NCBI GenBank assembly: GCA_965267505.1
Contig: OZ254081.1
Coordinates: forward strand, 2,976,001-3,040,000
DNA: 64,000 bases
From: JANQHS01 sp965267505
GTDB taxonomy: Bacteria > Bacteroidota > Bacteroidia > Cytophagales > CCMP332
Direction of reading: 5' to 3'
The notes beneath the pieces were generated by a model. The model was not told where the DNA came from, made no database searches, and saw only the letters and a program-made list of their open reading frames with translations. Position numbers and translations under genes: made by a program. Shown here one piece after another: positions 35,423-44,817 of this stretch; position 1 is the first letter of the stretch, and each line of letters starts with the position of its first letter.

Positions 35423-38188
35423 TTAAACTACCAGATTAATGATCTTACCAGGAACCAGAATGAATTTTTTTGGATCCTTTCCTTCCAACCATTTTTGAAC
35501 AACTTCATCTTTTTTTACCTCAGCTTTGATCATTTCCTTTCCTGCCTCAAGGTCAAATTCGATCTTCGTTCTTAATTTCCCATTGATCATAACCGGGTAT
35601 TCAAAGCTGTTATCCTTTAAAATTGAATCATCGAATTCCGGAAATACCTCCCAATTCAGATCCGTTTCATGCCCCAATCTTTCCCAGAGTTCAGAGCAAA
35701 TATGTGGAGCAAAAGGAGCAAGGGCTTTAACCAAAGGCTCAAGGATTTCTCTTTTGTTGCAATTGAGTTTTCCAAGCTCATTAGTGGCTATCATGAATGA
35801 ACTTACAGATGTATTGAAAGAAAACCTGTCGATGTCCTGTGTGACCTTTTTCAAAGCTTCATGGAGGATCCTGTTTTCTTGTTCATTTCCACTATCCTCA
35901 ATTACCTTAAATCCTTCTTTGTCATGAAAAAGGTTCCAAAACTTCCTTAAAAACCTAAATACCCCATCAATTCCATGGGTATCCCAGGGTTTGGAATCAG
36001 TTAGAGGTCCAAGGAACATCTCGTACATCCTAAGGGTGTCCGCCCCATATCTTTCAATGATCTCGTCTGGGTTGACCACATTGAATTTGGACTTGGACAT
36101 TTTTTCAACCTCAGCCCCACATATATACTTTCCATCCTCCAGAACAAACTCGGCATTTTCAAATTCCGGATATGCCTTCTTGAATGCATCAAGGTCCAGA
36201 ATGTCCTTATCCACATATTGAATGTCCACATGCAAGGGTAATGTGTCGAAGTCAGATTTTCTTCCTTTTGAGATGAGTTTATTTTGAGATTTGGCCCTGT
36301 ACACAAAACTTGACCTTCCCTGGATCATGCCTTGGTTCACAAGTTTCTTCATGGGTTCATCGACGCTGATCAATCCCAAGTCCTTTAGGAATTTAGTCCA
36401 GAACCTTGCGTACAATAAGTGTCCTGTGGCATGCTCTGCACCCCCCATGTACAGATCGACCTGACCCCATGAATCTGCAATTGACCTATCCACAAAAGCC
36501 TGTTCATTAGTAGGATCCATGTACCTGAACCAATACCAACTGGAACCCGCCCATCCTGGCATGGTGCTGAGCTCATAACCATATTTTCCATCCTTGAGCC
36601 AATCCTTCGCACGGCCTAATGGTGGATCACCTTCACGGGTGGGTTTGTACTCATCTATCTCAGGAAGGATCAATGGCAATTCTTCATCCTTCAAGGGTAC
36701 AGGCACATTATCCTTATAGTAAATGGGAATAGGTTCTCCCCAATATCGTTGACGTCCAAAAACAGCATCCCTTAGTCGATAGTTGATGGTTCTTTTTCCA
36801 AGACCGTCCGATTCTATTCTGGAGCACATCTTGTCAATGGCTTCCTTTGGGCTTAACCCTGTAATGAAGTCTGAATTGATGATCTTCCCATCCTTATTCT
36901 CATTCGCTTCTTCTTCCACATCAGGGCCCTCAACAACCTTTTGAATTTTCAGACCAAAGGTTTTAGCAAATGAATGGTCTCTCGAATCATGACCTGGAAC
37001 AGCCATGATCGCGCCTGTTCCGTATCCAACAAGTACATAATCTGATACCCAGATCGGAATATCTTCATTGGTAAATGGATTCTTTGCATAGGCTCCGGTA
37101 AAGACACCGCTCATCTTTCCAGATTCACTCAGGCGATCACGCTCAGATTTCTTTTCAACCTGGCTGAGGTATTCCTCCATGGCTGCTTTTGACACAGGAC
37201 TGGTGATCTTCTCAACCAATTCATGTTCTGGTGCAAGGACCATGAATGTTGCTCCAAAAATTGTATCTGGTCGCGTAGTGAAGATCTTTAGTTGAGAATC
37301 AGAGTTTATTATTTGAAAGTCTATCTCAGCTCCAAATGATTTTCCGATCCAGTTCTTCTGCATTTCCTTAATAGGCTCCGGCCAATCGATCTTCTCCAAC
37401 CCCTCCAAAAGGCGATCCGAATAGGCAGTTATCCGAAGGCTCCATTGGCTCATCTTCTTTTTAATGACCGGAAAGCCACCTCTTTCAGAAAATCCATCCT
37501 TTACCTCCTCATTTGCCAGAACAGTACCGAGGTCTGGACACCAATTCACGGTAGCTTCAGATTGGAAAGCCAGACGAAACTTTTGAAGGATATCTTCCTT
37601 TTGAATATCGTTGAAAGAATTCCATTCTTCTTTGGAAAACTCACTATCAAGTTCCTCTCCAAAGCCTGGGTGTCCCTTGCTTCCATTGCTTTCAAAATGG
37701 GAGATCAGGTCTGAAATAGGGGAGGCTTTATCGGCTGGAAGGTTGTAAAAGCTTTCAAAAAGTCTCAAAAAGATCCATTGGGTCCATTTATAGTACTGGG
37801 GATCACAAGTTTGAACCTCCCTTGTCCAATCAAAGGAAAACCCCATCTGGGTAAGCTGCTCCTTGTATTTTGCGATATTCTGTTGAGTGGTCTTTGCCGG
37901 ATGCTGGCCGGTTTGAACCGCGTATTGTTCTGCGGGTAATCCAAAGGCATCAAAACCCATAGGATGAAGCACATTGAATCCTTTCATCCTCTTATATCTG
38001 GATACTATGTCAGAAGCAATGTATCCGAGAGGATGTCCAACGTGCAATCCTGCTCCGGAAGGGTAAGGAAACATATCCAGAACATAATATTTTGGTTTAT
38101 TTTCTTCTTCTCTTAATCCAAAGGACCCCTGCTTTGACCACTGGTCCTGCCACTTTTGCTCTAGATCTTTAAAATTATACTCTGACAT
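35423..38188 (-). CDS. leuS: Leucyl-tRNA synthetase
   Basis: A 921-residue class I synthetase that charges tRNA-Leu. The HIGH-type motif is HVGHP (49-53) and the KMSKS motif reads KMSKSK. The editing domain (TTRPDTIFGATFMVL, YGTGAIMAVPGHD) is present. Compared with E. coli it has an insert near residue 155-200 with acidic runs and a second around the zinc-region before KMSKS, as in Bacteroidota. First gene of a leuS-hydrolase-M23 run. The tRNA-Leu(GAG) in this window is one of its substrates. Confidence 0.97.
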   Translation of the reverse strand: MSEYNFKDLEQKWQDQWSKQGSFGLREEENKPKYYVLDMFPYPSGAGLHVGHPLGYIASDIVSRYKRMKGFNVLHPMGFDAFGLPAEQYAVQTGQHPAKTTQQNIAKYKEQLTQMGFSFDWTREVQTCDPQYYKWTQWIFLRLFESFYNLPADKASPISDLISHFESNGSKGHPGFGEELDSEFSKEEWNSFNDIQKEDILQKFRLAFQSEATVNWCPDLGTVLANEEVKDGFSERGGFPVIKKKMSQWSLRITAYSDRLLEGLEKIDWPEPIKEMQKNWIGKSFGAEIDFQIINSDSQLKIFTTRPDTIFGATFMVLAPEHELVEKITSPVSKAAMEEYLSQVEKKSERDRLSESGKMSGVFTGAYAKNPFTNEDIPIWVSDYVLVGYGTGAIMAVPGHDSRDHSFAKTFGLKIQKVVEGPDVEEEANENKDGKIINSDFITGLSPKEAIDKMCSRIESDGLGKRTINYRLRDAVFGRQRYWGEPIPIYYKDNVPVPLKDEELPLILPEIDEYKPTREGDPPLGRAKDWLKDGKYGYELSTMPGWAGSSWYWFRYMDPTNEQAFVDRSIADSWGQVDLYMGGAEHATGHLLYARFWTKFLKDLGLISVDEPMKKLVNQGMIQGRSSFVYRAKSQNKLISKGRKSDFDTLPLHVDIQYVDKDILDLDAFKKAYPEFENAEFVLEDGKYICGAEVEKMSKSKFNVVNPDEIIERYGADTLRMYEMFLGPLTDSKPWDTHGIDGVFRFLRKFWNLFHDKEGFKVIEDSGNEQENRILHEALKKVTQDIDRFSFNTSVSSFMIATNELGKLNCNKREILEPLVKALAPFAPHICSELWERLGHETDLNWEVFPEFDDSILKDNSFEYPVMINGKLRTKIEFDLEAGKEMIKAEVKKDEVVQKWLEGKDPKKFILVPGKIINLVV

Positions 38189-38245
38189 CCCGAAAATTTG
38201 AGCGGCAAAAATAATTGATAATGCCTATCAATTTGTGGTCTGGAA

Positions 38246-38277
38246 TTTGATGCTTTTTGGAACTCTAACTAGTTTTA
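38246..38277 (+). promoter_or_regulatory. Candidate Bacteroidota-type promoter
   Basis: TTTG at 38246-38249 and TAGTTTTA at 38270-38277 are 20 bases apart. Bacteroidota housekeeping promoters use TTTG/TTG and TAnnTTTG with about this spacing; the second element here has one mismatch. It lies 15 bases before the ATG of the small exported protein. Weak evidence. Confidence 0.3.
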
Positions 38278-38292
38278 ATAAAATTTAACAAG

Positions 38293-38502
38293 ATGAAAAA
38301 GCTGATTGCCCTAACCTTTCTTTTAAGTTTTGGATTTGTACAGGTTGCACCTGTGCTCGCTAGCCCTTCTTCTGTGGTTATTGAAAAGTCAGAGGATGAC
38401 AAAACCAAAAAGGCAAAAAAGAAGAAGAAGACTAAGAAAAAAACTGAATGCTGTGCCGAAGCTAAGAGCTGTTCTGGTGCAGAAAAAAAAGCTAAAAAGT
38501 AG
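38293..38502 (+). CDS. Small Lys-rich, Cys-containing exported protein
   Basis: A 69-residue protein. The signal peptide runs to about residue 24 (cleavage near VLAS). The mature part is about 45 residues, with Lys/Thr runs (KKAKKKKKTKKK), then three Cys (CC at 52-53 and one at 59) and a basic end. No known domain. It has its own likely promoter and an intrinsic terminator, so it is probably a real, separately expressed gene. The basic, Cys-containing mature part could bind metal, nucleic acid or acidic surface polymers; none of this can be shown from sequence. Confidence 0.7.
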   Translation: MKKLIALTFLLSFGFVQVAPVLASPSSVVIEKSEDDKTKKAKKKKKTKKKTECCAEAKSCSGAEKKAKK

Positions 38503-38524
38503 TTTTGTTGAAAACTATTTTGAG

Positions 38525-38555
38525 GCCCTGAATGAATTGCTCGTTCAGGGCTTTT
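38525..38555 (+). terminator. Intrinsic terminator after the Lys-rich protein gene
   Basis: GCCCTGAA (38525-38532) pairs with TTCAGGGC (38544-38551) around an 11-base loop, followed by TTTT. It ends the small gene 18 bases before thyA begins, so thyA must have a promoter in or near this stretch or depend on readthrough. Confidence 0.85.
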
Positions 38556-38572
38556 ATTTTGCCTGAGAGATT

Positions 38573-39367
38573 ATGAGAGCATATCTGGACCTTCTTTCTA
38601 AGATCCTTAACGAGGGAGTAGAAAAATCGGATAGGACCGGTACCGGAACCAAAAGCATTTTTGGTCACCAAATGAGGTTTGATCTGTCTGAGGGATTTCC
38701 AATGGTTACCACTAAAAAGCTTCATTTAAAATCTATTGTCTATGAGCTTCTTTGGTTTCTCAATGGAGACACCAATATCAAATACTTAAATGATCATGGA
38801 GTTCGGATCTGGAATGAATGGGCAGATGAAAATGGGGAGTTAGGTCCCGTTTATGGGCATCAATGGCGTTCCTGGCCTGCACCGGATGGACAAAAGATCG
38901 ATCAGATCAGCTTACTCATCGATCAAATAAAGAATAAGTCTGATTCAAGAAGGCTGATAGTAAGCGCATGGAATGTTTCAGAGGTCAATAATATGGCCTT
39001 ACCTCCTTGCCATACCCTCTTTCAATTTTATGTAGCCCAAGGAAAACTCAGTTGCCAGCTATATCAAAGAAGCGCTGATGTATTTCTTGGAGTGCCTTTC
39101 AATATTGCGTCCTATGCCTTGCTTACCATGATGGTGGCTCAGGTTTGCGACCTTGAACCAGGAGACTTCGTCCATACATTTGGAGATGCTCATCTTTATT
39201 CAAATCATTTTGAACAGGCCGAACTTCAGCTGACCAGGGAACCAAGGACTCTTCCTACCATGAAGATCAATCCTGATGTGAAATCGATCTTTGAATTTTC
39301 CTTTGAGGATTTTGAGTTATTAGACTATGATCCGCATCCTCATATCAAGGGAGTTGTTGCGGTATAA
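38573..39367 (+). CDS. thyA: Thymidylate synthase
   Basis: A 264-residue enzyme that methylates dUMP to dTMP using methylene-tetrahydrofolate. The catalytic Cys146 is in ALPPCH. Also visible are the dUMP-binding Arg21 (DRTGTGT), the RR pair at 126-127, and QRSADVFLGVPFNIASYA. Length matches E. coli ThyA exactly (264). The 3' end overlaps the convergent aminotransferase gene by 23 bases. A folA gene is not next to it. Confidence 0.97.
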   Translation: MRAYLDLLSKILNEGVEKSDRTGTGTKSIFGHQMRFDLSEGFPMVTTKKLHLKSIVYELLWFLNGDTNIKYLNDHGVRIWNEWADENGELGPVYGHQWRSWPAPDGQKIDQISLLIDQIKNKSDSRRLIVSAWNVSEVNNMALPPCHTLFQFYVAQGKLSCQLYQRSADVFLGVPFNIASYALLTMMVAQVCDLEPGDFVHTFGDAHLYSNHFEQAELQLTREPRTLPTMKINPDVKSIFEFSFEDFELLDYDPHPHIKGVVAV

Positions 39368-40175
39368 GTAACTCTTTTTCAATTAGTTGAATAGCTTCAG
39401 TTAATCTATCTTTTTGACCCAAAGACTCCTTTGGCAAATGATACAACAGCCCCAAAGAGTTTATAGAAAACCATGGCACTTTTGCTAGAGTCTCAGGAGG
39501 CTCATTAATCTCCTCATTAACAGGACTTCCAAATAACTGGGTCTCCATAATTGCCCTTCTCATGATCCCAGCCACGCAACCAGTTTCCAAAGAAGGGGTC
39601 TTCCATGAATCCCTGAAATAAAAGATGTTGGAACTTAATCCCTCCGAGATCAATCCATTTGTATCTGTGATGATCCCTTCTTCCCATAAATTCTTGTTGG
39701 CTTCCTGTGAGGCAAGCACGTATTTCAAAGAGTTAAGGGTTTTAAATGGGCTTAGGACTTCATTTTCATTTTGAATGGAAGTAATGACTCCAAATCGTTC
39801 AATACTCTTCTTTCTAAAGGATTCCAGCGTGTTTATTGATACCAGGATGTTGGTTTTCAGCCCTGTATTTCCATAGCCCTGTCCTCCAGATCTCCAGATC
39901 CTGATCTTTGAGGAAGCCCAATGAGGTCTATTTTCTTTTTTCCAGAGCGCATGAACTTGGCTTTGAATATTCTGGGCATCTAATATTGATCTATCCAGAT
40001 CTAAGATTTTGGCACCTAAATCCAACCTCTCTAAATGCAATTTTAGCAATACTGGAATTCCCCGATTGACCAGGACAGTCTCAAATAGCCCATCTCCGTA
40101 ATCAAATCCCCTGGAAACCTCAGAAAATGGAATACTATTGAGATCTACCTGTTTTCCATTAAAAAAAACTTTCAT
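39345..40175 (-). CDS. Class IV aminotransferase (PabC/BCAT-like)
   Basis: A 276-residue PLP enzyme of fold type IV: Arg in SRGFDYGDGLFETV (21-34), the PLP Lys in SLKYVLASQEA, and the EGLSSNIFYF phosphate-binding stretch. Size and motif order suit 4-amino-4-deoxychorismate lyase (PabC, folate synthesis) or a small branched-chain or D-amino-acid transaminase. Its overlap with thyA hints at folate, but the genes are on opposite strands. The exact activity is left open. Confidence 0.8.
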   Translation of the reverse strand: MKVFFNGKQVDLNSIPFSEVSRGFDYGDGLFETVLVNRGIPVLLKLHLERLDLGAKILDLDRSILDAQNIQSQVHALWKKENRPHWASSKIRIWRSGGQGYGNTGLKTNILVSINTLESFRKKSIERFGVITSIQNENEVLSPFKTLNSLKYVLASQEANKNLWEEGIITDTNGLISEGLSSNIFYFRDSWKTPSLETGCVAGIMRRAIMETQLFGSPVNEEINEPPETLAKVPWFSINSLGLLYHLPKESLGQKDRLTEAIQLIEKELLIPQQLP

Positions 40176-40279
40176 GAACCACTCAGTATTGAAATTTGCC
40201 TTTGATAAAAAACTAGGGGAGAGAACCGTATTTAGGCCTAATATTTACATTCGGGCAACAAAGTACGACTTTTGCGAAT

Positions 40280-40957
40280 ATGAATGAACCAAGTAGCATT
40301 TTTGACATGGTTGGACCGGTAATGATCGGGCCTTCCAGCTCTCATACTGCGGGAGTTGTAAGGATCGGTAATGCTGCTCATCATGTACTTGGAGAGGTTC
40401 CCGAAAAGGCGGAGATCACATTTTATAATTCCTTCGCCAGAACTTTTGAAGGGCATGGAAGTCACAGAGCTGCCTTAGCCGGTTTGATGGGGTATAAGAC
40501 CGATGACAAAAGGATCAGGGAATCTCTGGAAATAGCTGAAAAAGAAGGCCTTGATTACAACTTTAAGCCTGTAGGCAATGCTTCCATTTACCATCCCAAT
40601 ACTGTAAAGTTTTCAATTTCAAAAGGATCAAATAAGGCTGAAGTGATTGGTGAATCATTAGGAGGGGGCGTAATTAATATCAGCTCAATAGATGGCTTCA
40701 GGGCTCATTTTGGAATGAAGCTACCAACCTTGATGATCCTGGCGAAAGATGAACCCGGAAAAGTTGGCTTCATCGCCAATATACTCGCAAACGATAAAGT
40801 CAATATAGCCACAATGTCCGTTTCAAGAACGGGCAAAAACGACAGGGCTTGTCATTTCATTGAAATGGATAGCAAGTTACCTGAGGTTACCATAAACTAT
40901 TTAAAGCACCTTTCGTGGGTGATCCGAATTCTTGAATTACCAAAAATCGACCAATGA
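40280..40957 (+). CDS. sdaAB: L-serine dehydratase, beta subunit
   Basis: A 225-residue beta subunit of the two-subunit iron-sulfur L-serine dehydratase (serine to pyruvate and ammonia). The start motif SIFDMVGPVMIGPSSSHTAG (6-25) is characteristic, followed by SFARTFEGHGSHRA, and a C-terminal ACT domain (PTLMILAKDEPGKVGFIANI) from about residue 148. The alpha subunit with the Fe-S cysteines is not adjacent. The stop overlaps the next gene's start (ATGA). Confidence 0.92.
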   Translation: MNEPSSIFDMVGPVMIGPSSSHTAGVVRIGNAAHHVLGEVPEKAEITFYNSFARTFEGHGSHRAALAGLMGYKTDDKRIRESLEIAEKEGLDYNFKPVGNASIYHPNTVKFSISKGSNKAEVIGESLGGGVINISSIDGFRAHFGMKLPTLMILAKDEPGKVGFIANILANDKVNIATMSVSRTGKNDRACHFIEMDSKLPEVTINYLKHLSWVIRILELPKIDQ

Positions 40958-42393
40958 TGAGAGTCAGTTTAATCATTTTGTTATTGCTTCCTATTCTTTC
41001 CTTTGGGCAAGCTCCCTTGAAAAAGTGGACACTTGAGGAATGTGTGGAATATGCTAAACAAAAGAACCTGGATATCAAAAGAAGCCTGCTAACCGTGGAA
41101 GGGGCACAGGCGACCAACAAACAAGCAATAGCAGATCAATACCCAACCCTGAATGTTGGGGCGTCCGGAGGAACCAATTTTGGTCGAAACATTGATCCTA
41201 CTTCCAACCGATTCATAAATCAAAGCATTACCACCGTTGGTTTGAATGCAAATGCCAATATGTTATTATACAACGGTTTTGCTGTTAGGAATAACATCAA
41301 AAGAACTTCTTCTGACCTGGAAGCAAGTCTATCTGACTTGAAAAAGGCCGAAAATGATGTGATGCTTTTGGTGGTTCAGAACTTCCTTACCGTTCTTTTT
41401 AACCAGGAATTACTTGAAGTAAACAAGCTACAATGGGAAAACAGCAAGGAGCAACTTAAAAGAATTGAGAAGCTTGTTCAAGCAGGATCATCGAGAGTAT
41501 CCGATGAGATGAACCAAAGGTCCCAGGTGGCGACCAACGAACTGAACGTTGTAACTGCGGAAAACAACCTGTTCCTTTCTGTTCTTCAACTAAAGCAATC
41601 CATGCAACTGCCGGCAGATGAACCTTTTGATATTGATATCCCCAATTTTGAAGTAGAAGAAAATATCAAGCTCAATCAGTCTTCGGGAGATATATATCAG
41701 GTTGCTCTTACTACTCTTCCTGAGATCAAAAGTGCTCAAATAAGAGAGGAGAGTTCAGTTCATAGAGAGTCTTCGGCTAGGGGTCAATTCCAACCGTCTC
41801 TCTCTTTGAATGCATCATTCAATACCAACTACTCATCCTTTGCACAGGATAGGACAATATTCGGAAATGTTACCATCCCTTCATCTCCTATTGGAACTGT
41901 GAACCCCATGGGTGCGGATACTGTATACTCCTTCACCCAATCTACTCTTGGAGTAATTGGAACTGAAAATGTAGGTTTAACTGATCAGCTAACTGAAAAT
42001 AGAAATGGTTTTATCGGCCTCAGGCTGAATATTCCAATTTTGAATAACCTTCAAACAAGAACCAGCCATCAGCAGGCAGTAATTGCAAAAGAAAATGCCA
42101 CAATTAATCTTACCAATGAAAAAATGGTGTTGCGACAAACGGTGGAGCAGGCATATTACAATGTCCTAGCAGCGGAGAAAACCTATAATGCCCGGAAACA
42201 GCAAGTAAGTGCTATAGAAGAGTCTTTTAGGGTTATTGAGAAGCAGTATAATCTGGGGGCAGCGAATTCTGTAGACTACCAAGTGATCGCTAATAATCTA
42301 AATGTTTCGAAGTCAGATTTGGTTCGAGCTAAATATGATTTGATATTTCAAAGAAAAATCCTCGATTTTTACCAGGGAAATCCGCTCTATTAG
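40954..42393 (+). CDS. TolC-family outer-membrane efflux protein
   Basis: A 479-residue TolC/OEP protein with a signal peptide (cleavage near FGQA, residue 19), no lipobox, and two OEP repeats with long helical stretches (for example LLEVNKLQWENSKEQLKRIE and KTYNARKQQVSAIEESFRVI). It is followed after 12 bases by an HlyD-type adaptor. It differs in type from the lipoprotein channel at 10618 and goes with a MacAB-like exporter. No inner-membrane pump gene follows. Confidence 0.88.
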   Translation: MMRVSLIILLLLPILSFGQAPLKKWTLEECVEYAKQKNLDIKRSLLTVEGAQATNKQAIADQYPTLNVGASGGTNFGRNIDPTSNRFINQSITTVGLNANANMLLYNGFAVRNNIKRTSSDLEASLSDLKKAENDVMLLVVQNFLTVLFNQELLEVNKLQWENSKEQLKRIEKLVQAGSSRVSDEMNQRSQVATNELNVVTAENNLFLSVLQLKQSMQLPADEPFDIDIPNFEVEENIKLNQSSGDIYQVALTTLPEIKSAQIREESSVHRESSARGQFQPSLSLNASFNTNYSSFAQDRTIFGNVTIPSSPIGTVNPMGADTVYSFTQSTLGVIGTENVGLTDQLTENRNGFIGLRLNIPILNNLQTRTSHQQAVIAKENATINLTNEKMVLRQTVEQAYYNVLAAEKTYNARKQQVSAIEESFRVIEKQYNLGAANSVDYQVIANNLNVSKSDLVRAKYDLIFQRKILDFYQGNPLY

Positions 42394-42405
42394 GATTTAT
42401 TGAGA

Positions 42406-43806
42406 ATGAAAAAACTATCTACTAACCGCCTACTAATTTTGTTAGGCGGAGTTGCTGTCGTATTGGTCATTGTGGCTGTGGTAGGAAAGAAGCAAGGTTG
42501 GTTTGGTGGAGGTAAGACTACGGAGATTCAAGTTGAGACCATCAGGAAGAGTTCTATCACAGAAAAGGTAGGGGCCTCTGGTAAGGTTCAGCCTGAAGTG
42601 GAGATAAAGATAAGCCCAGAAGTATCAGGAGAGATAATAGAACTTAATATCCAGGAAGGTGACTCGGTCAAAAAGGATCAACTTTTGTTAAAAATCAGGC
42701 CTGATAATTTTCTGTTTGCCTTGGATCAGGCAAAAGCAAATGCCAATAACGCCAAAGCAAGACTGGCCCAGGCTGAGGCAAACTACTCTCAAAGTCAGGC
42801 AAGGTTGTATCAAGCAGAACAAAATTTTAAGAGATCCAAAAAATTAAAGAAAGAAGAAGTTCTAGCGGATTCCGAGTTCGAACAGGCAGAAGCGGATTTC
42901 AAGGTTGCTGAACAAAACCTAGAGGCAGATAAAAAGAATGTTGAAGCTGCCAGATATACCTGGCTAAATGCCGAGGCAGGGGTCAACAATGCTAAAGAAA
43001 ACCTCAGGAAAACCGAAATAGTGGCACCAGAAGATGGAATCATTTCAAAACTATCGGTAGAAAAAGGAGAGCGTGTTCTGGGCACGACTTCCTTTCAAGG
43101 TACAGAAGTCTTTAGGATGGCAGACCTTGGCAACATGGAGGTAAGGGTAGATGTTAATGAGAATGATATTATTCGAATAGCCCTCGGAGATACCGCTGAA
43201 ATAGAAGTGGATGCCTACCTATCCAAGAATGAAAAATTCAAAGGGATAGTTACGCAAATTGCGAATTCTCCGACCGTTGAAGTTGCAAATAGCAGCGATG
43301 CGATCACTGAGTTTGAAGTCAGAGTCAAGATCCTAAGAGAGTCCTATGAACACCTCATTAATGAAAACAACCCCTTTCCTTTCAAACCAGGAATGACAGC
43401 ATCTGTAGATATCCTGACAGACCGAAAAGCAAACATCCTGGTTACTCCTTTGATCTCTGTAACGACAAGGAATCCAGAAGATAAAAAAGACGAAGAAGAG
43501 GATAAGAAGGGACCAGGAGGCAACAAAGAAAAAAAGACAGAATCTAAGTTTCAGAAAGAAGAGAATAAAGACAAAGAAGTGGTTTTTGTCTTTAATGAAG
43601 AAGAAGGAACCGTAAGCATGCGCGAGGTTAAAACGGGCATTAGCGATTTTAATAATATAGAAATAATCAAAGGGATTGAAGAGGGAGAGAAGGTTGTTTC
43701 TGGCCCTTATTTGACCATTTCTAAAAAACTAGAGGATGGCGATAAGGTGAAGATCGAGGAGGAAAAGAAGGAAGGAAGAGGCCGAAGAAGAGGACCAAGA
43801 AAATAA
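42406..43806 (+). CDS. HlyD/MacA-type periplasmic adaptor with charged insert
   Basis: A 466-residue membrane-fusion protein: one N-terminal membrane span (residues 7-25), a lipoyl half (ISGEIIELNIQEGDSVKKD region), a long Ala/Glu/Gln-rich coiled-coil (about 105-195), the second lipoyl half (VAPEDGIISKLSVEKGE), a beta-barrel, then a Lys/Glu insert at about 362-392 and an Arg/Gly/Lys C-terminal tail. ATG 42406 is preferred over a TTG two codons before it. It pairs with the TolC gene, but the next gene is gpsA, not a MacB-like ABC protein. Confidence 0.87.
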   Translation: MKKLSTNRLLILLGGVAVVLVIVAVVGKKQGWFGGGKTTEIQVETIRKSSITEKVGASGKVQPEVEIKISPEVSGEIIELNIQEGDSVKKDQLLLKIRPDNFLFALDQAKANANNAKARLAQAEANYSQSQARLYQAEQNFKRSKKLKKEEVLADSEFEQAEADFKVAEQNLEADKKNVEAARYTWLNAEAGVNNAKENLRKTEIVAPEDGIISKLSVEKGERVLGTTSFQGTEVFRMADLGNMEVRVDVNENDIIRIALGDTAEIEVDAYLSKNEKFKGIVTQIANSPTVEVANSSDAITEFEVRVKILRESYEHLINENNPFPFKPGMTASVDILTDRKANILVTPLISVTTRNPEDKKDEEEDKKGPGGNKEKKTESKFQKEENKDKEVVFVFNEEEGTVSMREVKTGISDFNNIEIIKGIEEGEKVVSGPYLTISKKLEDGDKVKIEEEKKEGRGRRRGPRK

Positions 43807-43809
43807 GCC

Positions 43810-44817
43810 ATGGAGCTTAAGGAGATCAAGAGGATTACCGTAATTGGCTCGGGAAGCTGGGGAACCGCTCTGGTTAAGATCCTTACTACCCAGAGCCAAA
43901 CCAAGGTCAGGTGGTGGTTTAGAGATCCGGAGGCCGTAAAACAATTCAAAACCCTTAAGTATAACCCGAGGCACTTAAGGGATGTTCGCTTTCCTTTATC
44001 AAGAGTGAAGCCCACCTCAAAAATCAATAAAGCGATTGCCGATGCAGACCTGATAATAATAGCCGTGCCCTCTGCATTTGTACATGAGGCATTTCAGAAG
44101 ATCGATCCTGAATTATTGCAAGGTAAATGGTTCGCTTCAGCTATTAAGGGAATGATGCCGGAATATAACCTTACAGTCTCCGAATACTTAAAGAAGGAAT
44201 ACGGTATCCCATTTAAGCAACAGGCAATTATTGCGGGACCCTGCCATGCCGAAGAAGTGGCTTTGGAAAAGCAATCCTACCTGACCACCGCCAGCCCAAA
44301 CCTGAAGCTTGCAGATGAACTTGCCAAGCACCTGAGCTGCCACTTCATTAGTTGCAAATCCTCTGATGACCTATTGGGAGTAGAATACTGTGCCGTAATG
44401 AAAAATATCGTTGCCATGGCATCAGGGATAGTTCATGCTCAAAACTTCGGGGACAATTTCCAGGCTGTACTCGTAAGCAATGCCGTTGAGGAGATCCAAT
44501 TCTTTCTAAATACGGTTCAGCCCAGAGAGCGAAATCTGATTGACTCTGCCTACTTGGGAGATATTTTGGTTACTGCTTATTCTCAATTTAGTAGAAACAG
44601 AACTTTGGGAACCATGGTAGGGCGTGGATACACGGTACGTTCTGCCATGATGGAGATGAATCAGATCGCGGAGGGATATTATGGAGTCAGCAGTATTTAC
44701 AAGATGGGCCTTGAACGCGGCATGAATTTACCGATAGTCAATTTTGTATATCATGTTCTTTATGAGAAGATCTCCCCAATGATCGAGGTCCAGATCCTAA
44801 AAGAGCATCTTCAGTAG
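43810..44817 (+). CDS. gpsA: Glycerol-3-phosphate dehydrogenase [NAD(P)+]
   Basis: A 335-residue cytoplasmic enzyme that reduces dihydroxyacetone phosphate to glycerol 3-phosphate for phospholipid synthesis. Visible: the NAD motif VIGSGSWGTALVKIL (11-25), AGPCHAEEVA near the catalytic region, the conserved Lys in EYCAVMKNIVAMASGI, and SRNRTLGTMVGRG. It begins 3 bases after the adaptor gene, so probably the same transcript. Its end overlaps the convergent maf gene by 7 bases. Confidence 0.94.
   Translation: MELKEIKRITVIGSGSWGTALVKILTTQSQTKVRWWFRDPEAVKQFKTLKYNPRHLRDVRFPLSRVKPTSKINKAIADADLIIIAVPSAFVHEAFQKIDPELLQGKWFASAIKGMMPEYNLTVSEYLKKEYGIPFKQQAIIAGPCHAEEVALEKQSYLTTASPNLKLADELAKHLSCHFISCKSSDDLLGVEYCAVMKNIVAMASGIVHAQNFGDNFQAVLVSNAVEEIQFFLNTVQPRERNLIDSAYLGDILVTAYSQFSRNRTLGTMVGRGYTVRSAMMEMNQIAEGYYGVSSIYKMGLERGMNLPIVNFVYHVLYEKISPMIEVQILKEHLQ

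Noticed and set aside
42400..42405. TTG start two codons before the HlyD-type ATG
   Set aside because: It adds only two residues and the ATG directly precedes a normal basic leader, so the ATG at 42406 is preferred.
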